A stretch of 64,000 nucleotides of DNA from Hygrocybe punicea (lineage: Eukaryota; Basidiomycota; Agaricomycetes; Agaricales; Hygrophoraceae), in assembly GCA_963556145.1 (NCBI GenBank), contig OY744465.1, positions 6,138,001-6,202,000 on the forward strand. Direction: 5' to 3'. A program made the translations under genes and the position numbers. Shown here piece after piece: positions 54,428 through 64,000 of the stretch (its first letter is position 1; each line of letters begins with the position of its first letter). The notes below the pieces were generated by a model. That model was not told the origin of the DNA, did no database searches, and saw only the letters and a list, made by a program, of their open reading frames with translations.

Positions 54428-54989
54428 TGTTACGGATCGCTGTTCTTATAGCGGACTCCGGCAACAAAGAACCAAACGAGGATGATATATAAAGCGAGGA
54501 ATGGGTACAAACAAATGTAAGAAGAGGGAGGGATCTGGGTGTCTGGTAGCAATCGGGGGAAGAGTAGCTAGACTAAACTTAAGGCTATTGACTACAATTG
54601 TCCGTGACTAAATACTGTCGAACGACTTTAGGGCTGGCTTCTTCGTCATGTGTGGCTGCGTCGAGGATAAGCTCCGAGATGAACGGCGTCTTCGTGTACT
54701 TCGTGGTCTGTGCGTTTTAGGGTGCCAACGTGGTGGCCATCGGCTGCGTTGCATGTCTGGTGTCAACAGACAGCTGATCCGGTGATTATGCTGTGCGGTA
54801 TTGTTAAGAGCTTGTAACAACGTGTATGATGTATCGGCGGCGATCGGATGACGAGGGTAGTCATGCGGATTCGGATATCGTCGTTGATTGTCGTCAATGA
54901 TGTTTTGGACCCAAGCTATGACGTTGTTTTGTGACGTGGTGTCAGAGTCGGGGTCAGAAACGGGGGTTAGATCGGGGTAAAAGGTAACA
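54428..54989 (-). repeat. Gypsy 5' LTR
   Basis: 562 bp, near-identical to 47866-48427. Followed in plus orientation by AGGAT. Confidence 0.93.
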
Positions 54990-55268
54990 AGGATGTCCAA
55001 AAGAAGAAACAATGACATTGAAAAGAAGACAAAGGACAAAATGAAATGAAAAAGGAACGTGTGCAGTGCAGAATCATCATGGTGGGTATCGGAATGGGCA
55101 TCGGGGTTGGAAGCGGAGCTGGAAACGTAACAGGTTGTCCTAGACTCAGAGATGAACTGTAGAATAGCTGCAGCAGTCTGTGTATCGAGCATTCAAGTTG
55201 TTGCTCAGGATAAGCTAATTTGAATTACTAAATTGGACTACTAAATCTGGCAGGATAAGTCGGTGGCT

Positions 55269-55447
55269 CTTTGTTTACAAACATTTTTTCCAAGCCGTAC
55301 TGAAGAGGGTCGAGAGGATTAAGAGTACTGAGTTTAAATATGATACCTTCGGAGACCAAATTTTTCAGAAGATGCCTTGTCCATATGCTTGCCCATGCAG
55401 TGGGATACTGCCTCTCACCCTCTGAAGACCGGCTTGGTAGGAGCCTG
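55269..55447. repeat. AcademH-like right TIR
   Basis: About 179 bp, inverted imperfect copy of 41039-41220. Followed by the second GTTTCATCC copy at 55448-55456. Confidence 0.8.
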
Positions 55448-55576
55448 GTTTCATCCTAGCGTTGTACTTTTTTGCCCGCCTCACATTGCTTGTACTCCCT
55501 TTTATGGCTCTGAGGTCTCTCCCCCCTGGAGCCTATCGCACTCCAGATTGGACCCGTTTCATTCCACATATCTAGT

Positions 55577-56665
55577 TCCTGATCTATCTTCTTATCGTAC
55601 CCTAAGCTCCTGAAGAACTTAAACACCTTACCTCGTTCGCTCTGTCGGTAGGCCTCCATGTTTATCTGTCAATCGTGATGCTTTAATATGTCAGTATCAA
55701 CAATATACTTCTCGTGCTACGTTGCACTACCCTTATTGCCAACCCTGCCTGAGGTCGGCGCGGCCGTCACCTGCATTTTGCCTCCAACATCCTTGTCCGA
55801 GTCCCAGCCTTCCTCATTCACATCTCACCCGTTCAGACTCGGACTAATGCAACATCGAGATGACAGACGGTGGATGGCAGTAACGATGAGTGGAGTGTAG
55901 ATCTGCATGCATCATTGCACTATTGTTCACTTCGTTGCCCTCTGAGGCCCTCTTCCCAATGCCCTGAGACACTAACACCCTCATCATTTAGGCATACAAC
56001 ACCTTCATACGCATAGCTCTTCTACACCAACTACGTAAGGCCCGGCTTCCAAATCCGCCATCCTATCATTCCTTAAGTCTCGTTACCACCCATTGTGGCC
56101 AATACAACGACTTATTTCGATACTGGTAGTACGTTCACAAGTTCGCTTGCACCGGTTGACGACGCTTGCTCATTGTTAACCTTAGCCCCCTTTTAACCAT
56201 GGCGACAACACGAGAACGGGGAGTCTTGAGGACGAGATATACATGAATTCAGGATATGGTGTGTGAGCGAATCATTAGCTTGCGGCTCTCGTGTCTCTCG
56301 ATAAACGACGTGGGCAACACGAAGACCGTCATCTCCCTCTTCACTATGTTTTTTCTTCCTCCAACAGGCTCACCCTTCAATCTCTTGCCCTCGCATTATT
56401 GGAATGCGAGGGCCAACGGTTCGTCCTCTCTCACCTTCACTGCCCTCGCTCTCCCTTGTCGTTTCCCTTGTACTGCCCTTCATTGCCATCCTAGTCCATC
56501 CCTGTCAGGACGAGAACCATGCCTAGGCATGTCTACTACAACAACAGCTGCTACAACAGTGCCGGTTGGCATTGTGGGCTGTCGGCTGATGGGGTACAGC
56601 ACAGCCCATACCAGGGTCCTGAATCGACACAAGGCCTAGTGATCAGGCTGGAGAATGCCCTTTGG
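55577..56665. other. Downstream flank of membrane gene copy 1 (part duplicated after copy 2)
   Basis: Bases about 55577-55900 resemble 60129-60415 (shared words such as TCTTATCGT, CTCTGTC, GGACTAA-G-AACAT-GA). From about 55910 to 56935 the sequence has no counterpart after copy 2. No gene recognised. Confidence 0.5.
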
Positions 56666-56970
56666 GTAACCGAGATGTCTGACTGTCGGATGGCAAATTC
56701 TTGGAGAGAAAATCGGATACTACAGCATCGAACCGAACCACGAAACCCAGCTCTATTGTCAGCTGCATAAGCTCGTCATCTCTAACGCTCTGCCTATCCT
56801 ATTACAGCATACTATTATTGCTGCTGTGACTGACGTGGCCCTATGGAACTATGAATTGCAGTATAATCGCATCGCGAGGGGCTTGCGTGCTCTCATTGAT
56901 CCCTCGGATACGCCCATTGACCGGGAAACTCATCGGCAGGGGCCCGCAAAATCAGTCGCTTCGTGCATCT
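56666..56970 (+). other. Orphan open frame of about 100 codons, possible exon
   Basis: Open from the stop near 56665 to TAG at 56968-56970, without an ATG start. It reads like real protein: WQILGEKIGYYSIEPNHETQ, QLHKLVISNALPILLQHTII, VTDVALWNYELQYNRIARGL. Only its last part (PIDRETHRQ) has a counterpart near 60425. Not recognised; it could be an exon or a gene fragment. Confidence 0.3.
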
Positions 56971-58775
56971 AGAATTTTGGAACGCAATACTATGCCTACA
57001 GGCCATGTCGTCAGTCCCATATTCCCCTGATCAAATTCCCTTCAGAAACCGACTCGCCCAAACCTCATTGAAGATGGCGGGGTAAGTTATGAGTAAAGGT
57101 CCATCAAAACTTGGCGCGTGGAGTATACTAATTCACAACCAGCGTCCCCTGCGGTCAAGTCGTAGACTAAGACTTGGGTCTGGACGACCCAAACGTCGTA
57201 AGCCCCCCCAGTTCATCATTTCCCAACCATCTCTGAGGCCCCCCTCTACATCATTTCCATCTCCCTCAGGGGAAAACTGCTGTACATGCTCACAGAGTAT
57301 AGTACTATGTGCACTAGAGGGACATTCGCGCTCGACAATCTGAACACATCGCAATCCACCCACCCATGCATCAGCGGAGATCACGCATCGGCGGACTCTG
57401 TTGGCGATAGCCCTAAACCACGGTTAATAATGGTGTATCTGATGAATATCTCAGGCTGAAAGTTCTACGGTCAACTCAAGGTCCTCGGCTATATGGCGCA
57501 CAGTCCGAGTCGCTTAGCGAGGTCGCAGCGCAAACCTTCACCATCTCCAGGCCACCATCGACGTGCTCAAGCTCATCACCTCCTGGTTCTTTCATAGCAT
57601 GCTATTGCCACTGATTGTCATGCAGAGTCATGGGAGGTCGAGGACATGTTTCCACTCGCTCTCGCTGTCAAACCTGTACAGAGCTTATCATTCTCGGTGT
57701 GTACAGTGAGCATTTTTTTCAGCCTCGTGCCTACCCTGTTCCCATACAGTATATCGAGTAACACTGCGATGAAGCCATCCGCCCCCACAGCGGTATCGCT
57801 TGACGGATGCGATGAAAATGATTGTGTGGAGGCTTGTTGCGCTGAGCGATGAGAAGTGCCGGCTGGAGAACGAGAATGTGACGATGACGATGTTGTTCTT
57901 GTCGCTGGACTTTATGCTGGCTTGTGAATGGAATGGCCGCCGATGCAGATGAACGCGCAGGGTTTGGGAAGGGTGCTGTATATCAGAAGGTTACGTACGT
58001 ACCGAGATGTGTATTTGGTGGAGCACCCAGACTGATGCTGATGCTGGGATGTAGATCGCGACGGCGTTTGGGCCGGAACCGCGCAACAATTGAATCTAGC
58101 ATCGCTTCCTTCTCAATACTGACATATGGATCTTCTCGCTCACTTCCAAAGGATCGGTTTCCTTGTATTTTCAACCAGGACCAAGGAAAGCACTGGCAGG
58201 CGATTTGGTGTTATAATACTATGTTCCAAGGAGGTTCAAGACCGATCTCATGCTATTGTTGCGATGTGTGACAGATTGTCAAGATCCAAAGGTATGGCAT
58301 GTTCTGGCAGATGATCTTGGTCTTATTTAGCTTCTGACAAACCGAGATTGAGGTCAGTTTTGTTTCCCTCGCTCCGTTGCCAGACATTGTGTTCACTCAC
58401 GCATTTTGTGGCTTCGTCACTAGGTTTTGCGTTCATTTTGTCTTTTATCGCGTCTCCGTCGTGCGGGAAGCACAAGGTGGGTAAATGCTGTGGGCACGGT
58501 GCATCGGCGGCAGGGGTGTGTTCAGAAGAGGGAAGCAAGGGGACGACGCCGAGAAATACTGTGGTATGAGCAGAAAGGGTTCATCCCGATCTCAAGAATT
58601 ATTTTCTATTAGTCCGGTAGTCCGTTGCTACCATATGTTGTGTACTCTATGCCCTAGTATCTCAGTTTGGAGTTGACGTTTTCCATGGTCTCCTAAAATG
58701 GTTCTTCGGCGTCAATGTTGAGATGGTGGCGTTGACGCCTCGAGGATCAGGGCAGAGAGAGCTTGACAGCGCACC
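56971..58775. other. Intergenic between duplicated units
   Basis: Bases about 56971-57200 match 60440-60730 (for example CATTGAAGATGGCGGGGTA and GTAAGCCCCCC). Thereafter short frames only. About 57540-57600 recalls 39170-39220 (CCATC-AC-TTCTCAAGCT). Nothing else recognised. Confidence 0.5.
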
Positions 58776-60128
58776 ATGATCATCCCGGTCTTTGAAACGT
58801 TAGCCAACACTTCTGCAATCATAAACCTCGCGCCATCCTCCTGCCACGATTTGGATAAATGCCGAACCATCTGGAATATCATCTGGAGTTGTCTTGTGAC
58901 ATTATTTGCCTGTATCTGGCTCGCGATCCATCCGAATATCCCGGCGCCAGAAGATAGTTGGGGCAGAAGAGCTGCACGTCGTGTGTGGATGATGTTGCTG
59001 GCATTGCTGGCTCCTGAATTGATTGTGGGATGGGCGACACGACAGTTGGTGGCGGCATGCAAGATTGCTAAGGATAACCAGAGTGAGGGCCATGACATGT
59101 CCTAGAAGAATGTGCGAGATTAATAGCGATATGTTTTAGAGTACGGATGGACCAAGACGCACGGGTTCTTCGCCGTAATGGGCGGTTACATGAAGTGCGA
59201 TGAAAATGGGGAACCGATCTATACAATCACGATCGACGATATCCCCGGTCTACCTGAGAAGCACAAAACGAGTCTATTGGAGGAAGAGATCCAGGACAGA
59301 AGTAAAGGGGACGTACTATCGAAATCATTTGCATTACTCCAAACGGGGTGGTTCATTCTCCAGTGTATCGCGCGGGCAATTGAAGGCCTTCCTGTGACAG
59401 AGCTGGAGGTTGCTACAGGTGCATTCGCTGTCCTTAACCTTGCCACGTATGTTCTCTGGTGGAATAAGCCTCTCAATGTGAGTCGCCCTGTACGAGTGTG
59501 GGCAGACAAGAACGCGGACAAGGGACAGGGCGAGGGAGAGGACAAATGGGGAAACAGAGCAAACGATGCGAGAGTGGAGGGATGTTTACGTTCGTTCAAG
59601 CGAGGACTGGCCGACTTCCTGAAGGAGGCTTATCGACCCATTGCAGCAACTGTGGATGAGCATGGGCTATGGACGACCGTGGTTTTTTCTCCAGTCCTCG
59701 TATTCGGTCCTATCTTCGGTGGACGAGGCTACGAATCGCACACAAGACGGGTGGGAACATTCAGTCCAGTGGAGCACAACGATCCCAGGAGTATTTTCAT
59801 GAGTGCAGTTGTTGGAATAGTTTTTGGTGGAATTCACTGTGTTGCTTGGGCATTTTACTTTCCAACACACACCGAACAACTTCTTTGGCGAGTATCTGCA
59901 ATTTCGGTGACCGTCGTGCCACTTGTTATCTCGTTGTTGTCGATCTTCGATGACAACTTCAAGTTGAACGTCATCCGTGTCTTCCTCACGATCAATCTCA
60001 TGCTAGCGGTTGCTCTGTACATCTTTGCCCGCCTAACTTTGCTCGTACTCCCTTTTATGGCTCTGAGGTCTCTCCCTCCTGGAGCCTATCGCACTGTAGA
60101 GTGGACCCGGTTTATTCCGCACATCTAG
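58776..60128 (+). CDS. Multi-pass membrane protein, copy 2 (uninterrupted)
   Basis: ATG at 58776, exon 1 almost identical to copy 1. Intron about 59083-59139 (GTGAGGG to TTTTAG; 10 bp longer than in copy 1), then YGWTKTHGFFAVMGGYMKCDEN. Hydrophobic segments: WSCLVTLFACIWLAI, WMMLLALLAPELIVGW, VVGIVFGGIHCVAWAFYF and INLMLAVALYIFARLTLLVL. It ends TRFIPHI with TAG at 60126-60128. A loop of about 45 residues (IAATVDEHGLWTTVVFSPVL...SPVEHNDPRS) differs strongly from copy 1. Family of unknown function, common and multi-copy in mushrooms. Confidence 0.82.
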
Positions 60129-61414
60129 TTCCCTTGATTTTCTTATCGTGTACCTCCGTTGATGATTTGCTCTGTCTGTAGGATCGTCGATGACTTTATC
60201 TGCTAATCAATGTTTTTTACGTGCGCTTTCACCATCCATGCCAAACCTCACATCAGCGTCGATTCAGCGAGTCACCACTTCTCCAACGTTCTCAGCCTCT
60301 CTCATTCATGTCGTTTCACATCCCCTAAACGCTAAGTTCACCCATTTAAACGCGGACTAAGAGAACATTGAAGTGACGGGCACAGAGGATGTCGGTAACG
60401 ACGACTGGAGTGGCCTGAGGATATGCCCATTGACCGGGAAACTTACCAGCAGAGGCGCATAAATTTGGTGGCTTCTTGCATCTGTGATTCTGGAACGTAA
60501 TATTTGTGCACACAGGCCATGTCGTTAGCCCCATATTCCCCCTCCCTTCGCGTTCTATTCGGATTCCCTTTTCGCCCAAACCTCATTGAAGATGGCGGGG
60601 TAGGTTATGAGTAACGGTCCATCGACACATGGCACGCGGAGTGTACTTCAGGACTAGCATCCCCTGCGGTTAAGTCGTAAACTTGTGTCTGGAATCTGGA
60701 TGACCCAAAATGCCGTAAGCCCCCCAGTTCATCATTTCGAAACCATCCCTGCAAGGACAACGAATTCGAAGGGTTGGGACCTGAACCGTCTCACGTCGCC
60801 GCACGGCTTGGTGACTCTATAGTTGGATGGGTATCGTGAACCAACCCCATCCATTCCTCCGTTTGGGTCCAAATCATCCAGACAGTGCGAGTTCTCCCGG
60901 ACGTCCCATTGCTCTCTTCCGTCTATGTGGGAAACCGTCCTGTAGGTGCTACGGATAAAGATCGCGAGAAACTGTTGTATCCTGGCGGCGATATTTTGTT
61001 CTAGGCATTACCGATTTTGCTATGCACACGACGGGGAAGCTGTTGGAGATGATCAAGAGCGGCTTTTAATGATGGGCCTCTTAGCGGAGATGGTGGGTTG
61101 ATCGCCTGTCAAGTTAAATGCCAATGCGCTGGCGAGACCTTGAGGAGTCTTGGAAGAAACGGTTTCCAAAGTGAGATGCGCGGTGGTAGGGGCTGTTGTT
61201 GTTTTAGCCCCCCCTTTTGTTCGAGTCGTATTACTACTGCCAGTATGGATGCATATGCCTCAACCACGATATGAATTGACAAGATCAATTGGCGGCTCAA
61301 AACAAGATACGAAAGCGTATAATTACAATATCAATGTTATCGATGTCAAATTTAATTATTCACCCCGGTCCTCGTGTTTACCCTGGGCCGTGAAGACGCG
61401 GAGGCCCCGCAGCT
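60129..61414. other. Downstream flank of copy 2, duplicated in part
   Basis: Up to about 60740 it parallels the flank of copy 1 (55577-55900 and 56935-57200). Beyond that no gene or repeat is recognised. Confidence 0.5.
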
Positions 61415-61975
61415 TCAGCCCGACCATAACCGCGAAGTCCTGTGTGCCAAAACATTATTCTTAGTGACATAACGCAAAAGAAGAGCATAACGCACAACAA
61501 TCAACAACAGGACACGCCGTCCACGCCGTCCACGCCGTCCACCGTCGGCAGTGGCAGGAAACGCATCCTCAACATCTGCTGCCGTTTCACCGTCTTTGTG
61601 GGCGGCGCCGGATGTCATATCCATTTCAGTGGTGTAGAGCGCATTGGAAGCATCCTGATTTTGGGTTGACTTCAATGCCGATAGTAAAATGCCAGATGAC
61701 TCACCGCGGCCGGTACTGTGGCGAGGTAGTCATCTCTAGAACGATTGTCCACCGTGCCCTTGAGTAAAATTGTATATCAGCATAAGAAATGCAAGATCGA
61801 ATAAATAACATTGTCTACCATGAGGTTATCTTGCCAAGAAGGTCGACCAGCGTAGGGATGATAGCGACGCTGGAGACATGCGCGATATGGAGGTAGTCGC
61901 AATGGATACTCTCCTGCCGGGGTCAACACCAGCGAAAATGACGGGAGATGTGGTTCGGGGACTCTGGTTCTCATT
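61415..61975 (-). CDS. Possible small gene, unrecognised
   Basis: Minus-strand frames connect with plausible introns: a segment HCDYLHIAHVSSVAIIPTLV around 61900-61830, then about 61760-61705, then an exon STQNQDASNALYTTEMDM...DGETAADVEDAFPATADG ending in three repeats of a Gly-Arg unit (a 9-bp repeat at 61520-61545). No start codon decided and no homology recognised. Confidence 0.3.
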
Positions 61976-62224
61976 TGAATGGACCAAGTATATATGGAAC
62001 AAAATCTAAGTGGAAGAGAATCAGAGACCGAAGGGAGAAGAAACTGAAGGAAAGAGAAGACGGACAGTCAGAATTTATAGGCCGTCATTGTTTCGCACGA
62101 GAGAAAAAAAAAGAGGGCAAAAAAATCATCCAACCAGGTCCACATCCAGTTAGAGGTTTCCGAATTCTGACGAATGGGGTAAGGGTCAACTGTATTCAAT
62201 TTTGCTTTCGTCCGTCTTCTGGAC

Positions 62225-62560
62225 CTCGCCGCCCACGGTGCTCCGCCGCAATTATCGACAGACTCACATAATGAGCCACCAGGGTAACGCTTGATGAGTC
62301 GCCATTGGCGATGTAAAAGCCAAATTACGACTCGAGGGTCAAAATCTATTCAAATGTGCGTCCGTGATCACTGGACTTTTGCCACCCTGGTGCTCCGCCT
62401 TAATCATTAGCAAAACCAAAACATGGGGCATCAATGGAATGCTCTGAGGGCCACGGCCGTTCGTGCCTCAAGCTTTGGGGAGTATGCCAGCTGCCGAAAT
62501 TGGACAAAATGAAACAAATTGATCTCGCTGCCCTGGGCGCTCCACCTAAATCATCGGCGG
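62225..62560 (+). repeat. Three degenerate repeats about 152 bp apart
   Basis: A shared core near GGTGCTCCGCC-TAAT-AT (GC-CC--GG-GCTCC-CC) occurs at about 62230, 62385 and 62530, with flanking similarity too weak to set units. Confidence 0.4.
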
Positions 62561-62770
62561 AATTGAGGCATGCGGGGCCAAGAGCGTGATTGATAAGTAG
62601 CCATTCGTCTCAGAAGTCGAGAAGTATACCATTGCAGCGGCCGAAAAAATGGAACACAACAATAGTATTCTTCCAGCTTTATCAGAGATTCAAAGTAACC
62701 ACTCACGACGCTGGTTGATATTCCAGCTTTGATGCTTCCACAAAGCCGCACTCTCCTTGGTCACGTCAAA

Positions 62771-62792
62771 TGTGACATTACGTAATGTCACA
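62771..62792. repeat. 22-bp perfect palindrome with CRE-like neighbours
   Basis: The core TGACATTACGTAATGTCA is extended by TG and CA on the outside. Close by are TCACGTCA and GTGTCACGTCACGCC. It could be a transcription factor site cluster or the end of an element. Confidence 0.5.
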
Positions 62793-64000
62793 TAACATAC
62801 GTGTCACGTCACGCCACAAGGCCAGTGCCAGCTCCTGCAATCACTAGCAATCCATTCACTCAATGAATGCATTCAAAGCCCAGGGAGACTCAGACAGCGC
62901 AAGTGTGTGATCAAAATGGAAAAGGACTTCACCACACAGCAACGTTGGTCCCCCCTCCGCATCGCAACAACAGCCAGAACAGAGGCGATAATGAGCCTCC
63001 CCCCTCCGCAACATTGACGTTCGCAGAGAGAAACAAGATTCCAGACAACTCAGGGAGTGAACTGGGACTCACCGTGACCTTTGACGATTTTGGAACCGTG
63101 CAACGCTGGGCCATGGAGCCCGAAGAGCCTTGACTTCGGATTTTAACCGAAAATGCCATTGGAGTTGGCGAAAACATCCTAGGAGGTCGCCTGAAGATTC
63201 ACCATGTGAAGGTAAGGAAGCCCCTTTGAGGGGCTCCGACGAAATCGAGGTGTTGCAGCTTTTGGGTATCGGTCCTCGTCCCACCACGGTTAGAGATGCC
63301 TCCCGCAAGCTGCCCAGTTGTGGAGACCAGGTAAGAAGTTGAAGGCGCCCTATGGCTTGCTAGTCGTCGCCAAGGAAGAAACTGTGCTTGAATTCGGTGA
63401 TCCTCAAGGCATCAGATAATTAACCAGTAAGTACCCGTCGAAACTGAGCAAGAGCGAGGTACGAAACCGAGATTGTGCTGAGATCCTTGTCACGGTGGCC
63501 AATGATTTGCACAAGCGCAAATTCCGTTACAAACAAACGCCGACAGTCTGGCCAAGTTTTCTCAATCCCCGCCAATCAACGATTTGTCTTCCAAAAAAAT
63601 TCTTTAACTGGTGTTTGCGGCTTGCATTGTCTCATCTGCATATCACCAACCCTCAAAATTGTCAAGCAGAATGTCCAGATCGCCAACTACAGAAACGGGT
63701 CTGGTTTCTATCGATATCGTTGGACCTCGACAGCATTGAATTCTCTGCAGCGGTAGCGGGTAAGAGCTGACCGCCATATGAACATCTTCCGCCGCGGCAA
63801 AGTCTTCTCCCATAGGGCGGTCGCTTGGGAGGAACCGCGCTGGCTGCCGGTGGTGGTTATTGGTATCTGAACCCGCCTCTCGTGTGTCAACAACGAATAC
63901 TTGCCGACTCCCGCCGCAATGGGCTCCTCCTCTGGAGAACAAATGTCAGATCCGCTGGAAGCAACTGAACCTGTAGAGACTCAAGGGTCCCAATGCAGCA

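Larger units (their letters stand above)
47866..54989 (-). mobile_element. Complete Ty3/Gypsy chromovirus, 7124 bp
   Basis: LTRs of 562 bp at 47866-48427 and 54428-54989 appear nearly identical (one difference noticed, AATGAGG versus AACGAGG) and have TG...CA ends. A perfect AGGAT target duplication is at 47861-47865 and 54990-54994. On the minus strand the order is 5' LTR (right), gag, pol (PR-RT-RH-IN-chromodomain), ORF3, 3' LTR (left). A G-rich stretch, CGGGGGTAT, lies directly before the 3' LTR and may be the polypurine tract. No TGG-type primer site follows the 5' LTR; self-priming as in Tf1 is possible. LTR identity and open frames imply a very recent insertion. Confidence 0.93.
46332..55132 (-). 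mobile_element. Probable solo LTR (1.67 kb) with a full Gypsy element inside
   Basis: The termini are TGTTACGGATCGC (46332) and ...ACGTAACA (55132), flanked by GGTTG at 46327-46331 and 55133-55137. Removing the inner Gypsy element (47866-54989) and its AGGAT copy leaves 1672 bp. No internal copy of the terminus, gag or pol is left, so a solo LTR fits best. The start shares TGTTACGGATCGC and CGG-CTCCGGCAACAA with the inner Gypsy LTR, so the families are related. Minus-strand frames within it (46480-47800) are Pro/His-rich and not recognised. Confidence 0.7.
43743..55192 (-). pseudogene. DUF6589 (AcademH-type) transposase, split by LTR sequences
   Basis: ATG at 55190-55192 (MLDTQTAAAILQFISESRTT); 55 bases later the frame is broken by the LTR insertion. 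It resumes at about 46326 (ICEFLAFILQDEDLGNN) and runs to 43743. An intron (about 45798-45742, GTGAGT) links IVNL to KAACIISILMHSSNQ. DUF6589 blocks: IVGYTYDNFDIDFK, HLTSGTLVYLEHG, LRCSRALWDKSP, VVLFFGDLGTAERVGSLL, FHLKMACADALWRIF, and after an intron near 44330 IHWVYPKPVSHAIHYNILVN and FGGNFANYTKERVI. The acidic tail ends TDILGEL. Conserved acidic residues in YDNFD and FFGDLGT and the FHLKM motif are intact. Apart from the insertion I see no lesion. Confidence 0.85.
41039..55447. mobile_element. AcademH-like DNA transposon (helicase plus DUF6589 transposase), 9-bp target duplication
   Basis: The element begins CAGGCTCCTACCAAGCC and ends GGCTTGGTAGGAGCCTG. Flanking direct repeats GTTTCATCC are at 41030-41038 and 55448-55456. 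Imperfect long TIRs of about 180 bp occupy 41039-41220 and 55269-55447. Genes are a RecQ-like helicase (+) and a DUF6589 protein (-), tail to tail. Without the nested LTR sequences (46332-55132 plus duplication) it is about 5.6 kb. Helicase plus DUF6589 pairs are what I recall for AcademH elements of fungi. Confidence 0.8.
39815..55576 (+). pseudogene. Multi-pass membrane protein, copy 1, split by a 14.4 kb transposon
   Basis: Exon 1 is 39815-40121 (MIIPVFETLANTSAIINLAP). An intron at 40122-40168 (GTGAGG to TTTTAG) leads to YGWTKTHGFFVVMGGYMQCDEN. The coding sequence runs to GMGFI at 41038. After the transposon (41039-55447) and the second target copy it continues ILALYFFARLTLLVLPFMALRS and stops at 55574-55576. 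Hydrophobic segments: IIWSCLVTLFACIWLAI, WMMLLALLAPELIVGW, SVVVGIVFGGIHCVAWAFYF and the last one. This is a mushroom-specific multi-copy membrane family of unknown function (DLDKCR...WSCL...WTKTHGFF...GGY). Without the insertion it would be complete; with it, the protein gains a false tail ending at 41214. Confidence 0.85.
61976..64000. other. Unassigned right end
   Basis: Degenerate repeats at 62220-62560 and a palindrome at 62771-62792 (both described separately). Short unlinked frames at 62860-63770. An ATG at 63919 (MGSSSGEQMSDPLEATEPVE) stays open to the window edge and may be the start of a gene. Confidence 0.35.

Noticed and set aside
54608..55192. A 194-codon minus-strand ORF beginning MLDTQTAAA
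   Set aside because: It is a chance chimera: the first 18 or so codons are the true start of the DUF6589 transposase, the next part is the solo LTR and the rest is the Gypsy LTR. Only the first part is annotated.
62771..62792. Palindrome as transposon terminus
   Set aside because: No matching partner or target duplication is seen in the window. Listed only as a short palindrome.

Overview
The window is nuclear DNA of a basidiomycete fungus, most likely an agaricomycete. Genes are split by many short GT-AG introns of about 45-70 bp. Several multigene families I know mainly from Agaricomycetes are present: Plavaka and Tnp2 transposases, DUF6589 transposases, CRN/RHS-like P-loop proteins and a repeated multi-pass membrane family. 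There are no bacterial-style operons, and I recognised no rRNA, tRNA or CRISPR.

Left end (1-10.6 kb) is ordinary host sequence: the 5' part of an Artemis/SNM1-type nuclease gene (-), a MYND-finger gene (-), an ABC half-transporter (-), the meiotic gene HOP2 (+) and a large membrane protein of unknown function (+). A near-perfect 0.8 kb palindrome follows that last gene.

From 12.5 to 26.4 kb lies a Plavaka-type (CMC superfamily) DNA transposon with 45-bp terminal inverted repeats. It carries a transposase (-) and a divergent companion gene (+). Two retroelements sit inside it: a 2.6 kb non-autonomous LTR element with a proline-rich ORF splits the companion gene, and a 5.1 kb Ngaro/DIRS-order tyrosine-recombinase retrotransposon with textbook split direct repeats lies in the right subterminal region. 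A CRN/RHS-like NTPase-nuclease gene and a decayed GroEL-like gene containing introns follow.

From 31.4 to 38.9 kb is a complete 7.56 kb Tnp2 (CMC) transposon with TIRs and a TTTAG duplication. It contains a transposase (one in-frame stop), a long palindrome, subterminal repeats and two divergent extra genes, one with a 30-bp coding minisatellite.

From 39.8 to 55.6 kb is a four-level nest. A membrane-protein gene is split by an AcademH-like transposon (helicase plus DUF6589 transposase, 9-bp duplication). Its transposase is split by a probable 1.67 kb solo LTR (duplication GGTTG). That in turn holds a complete 7.1 kb Ty3/Gypsy chromovirus (duplication AGGAT, 562-bp LTRs). The Gypsy element has a canonical -1 slippery heptamer at the gag stop, a possible ASCH/PUA-like domain after the chromodomain, and an extra ORF running into the 3' LTR. 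A second, uninterrupted copy of the membrane gene is at 58.8-60.1 kb, with duplicated downstream sequence. The last 3.9 kb holds little that I can identify.
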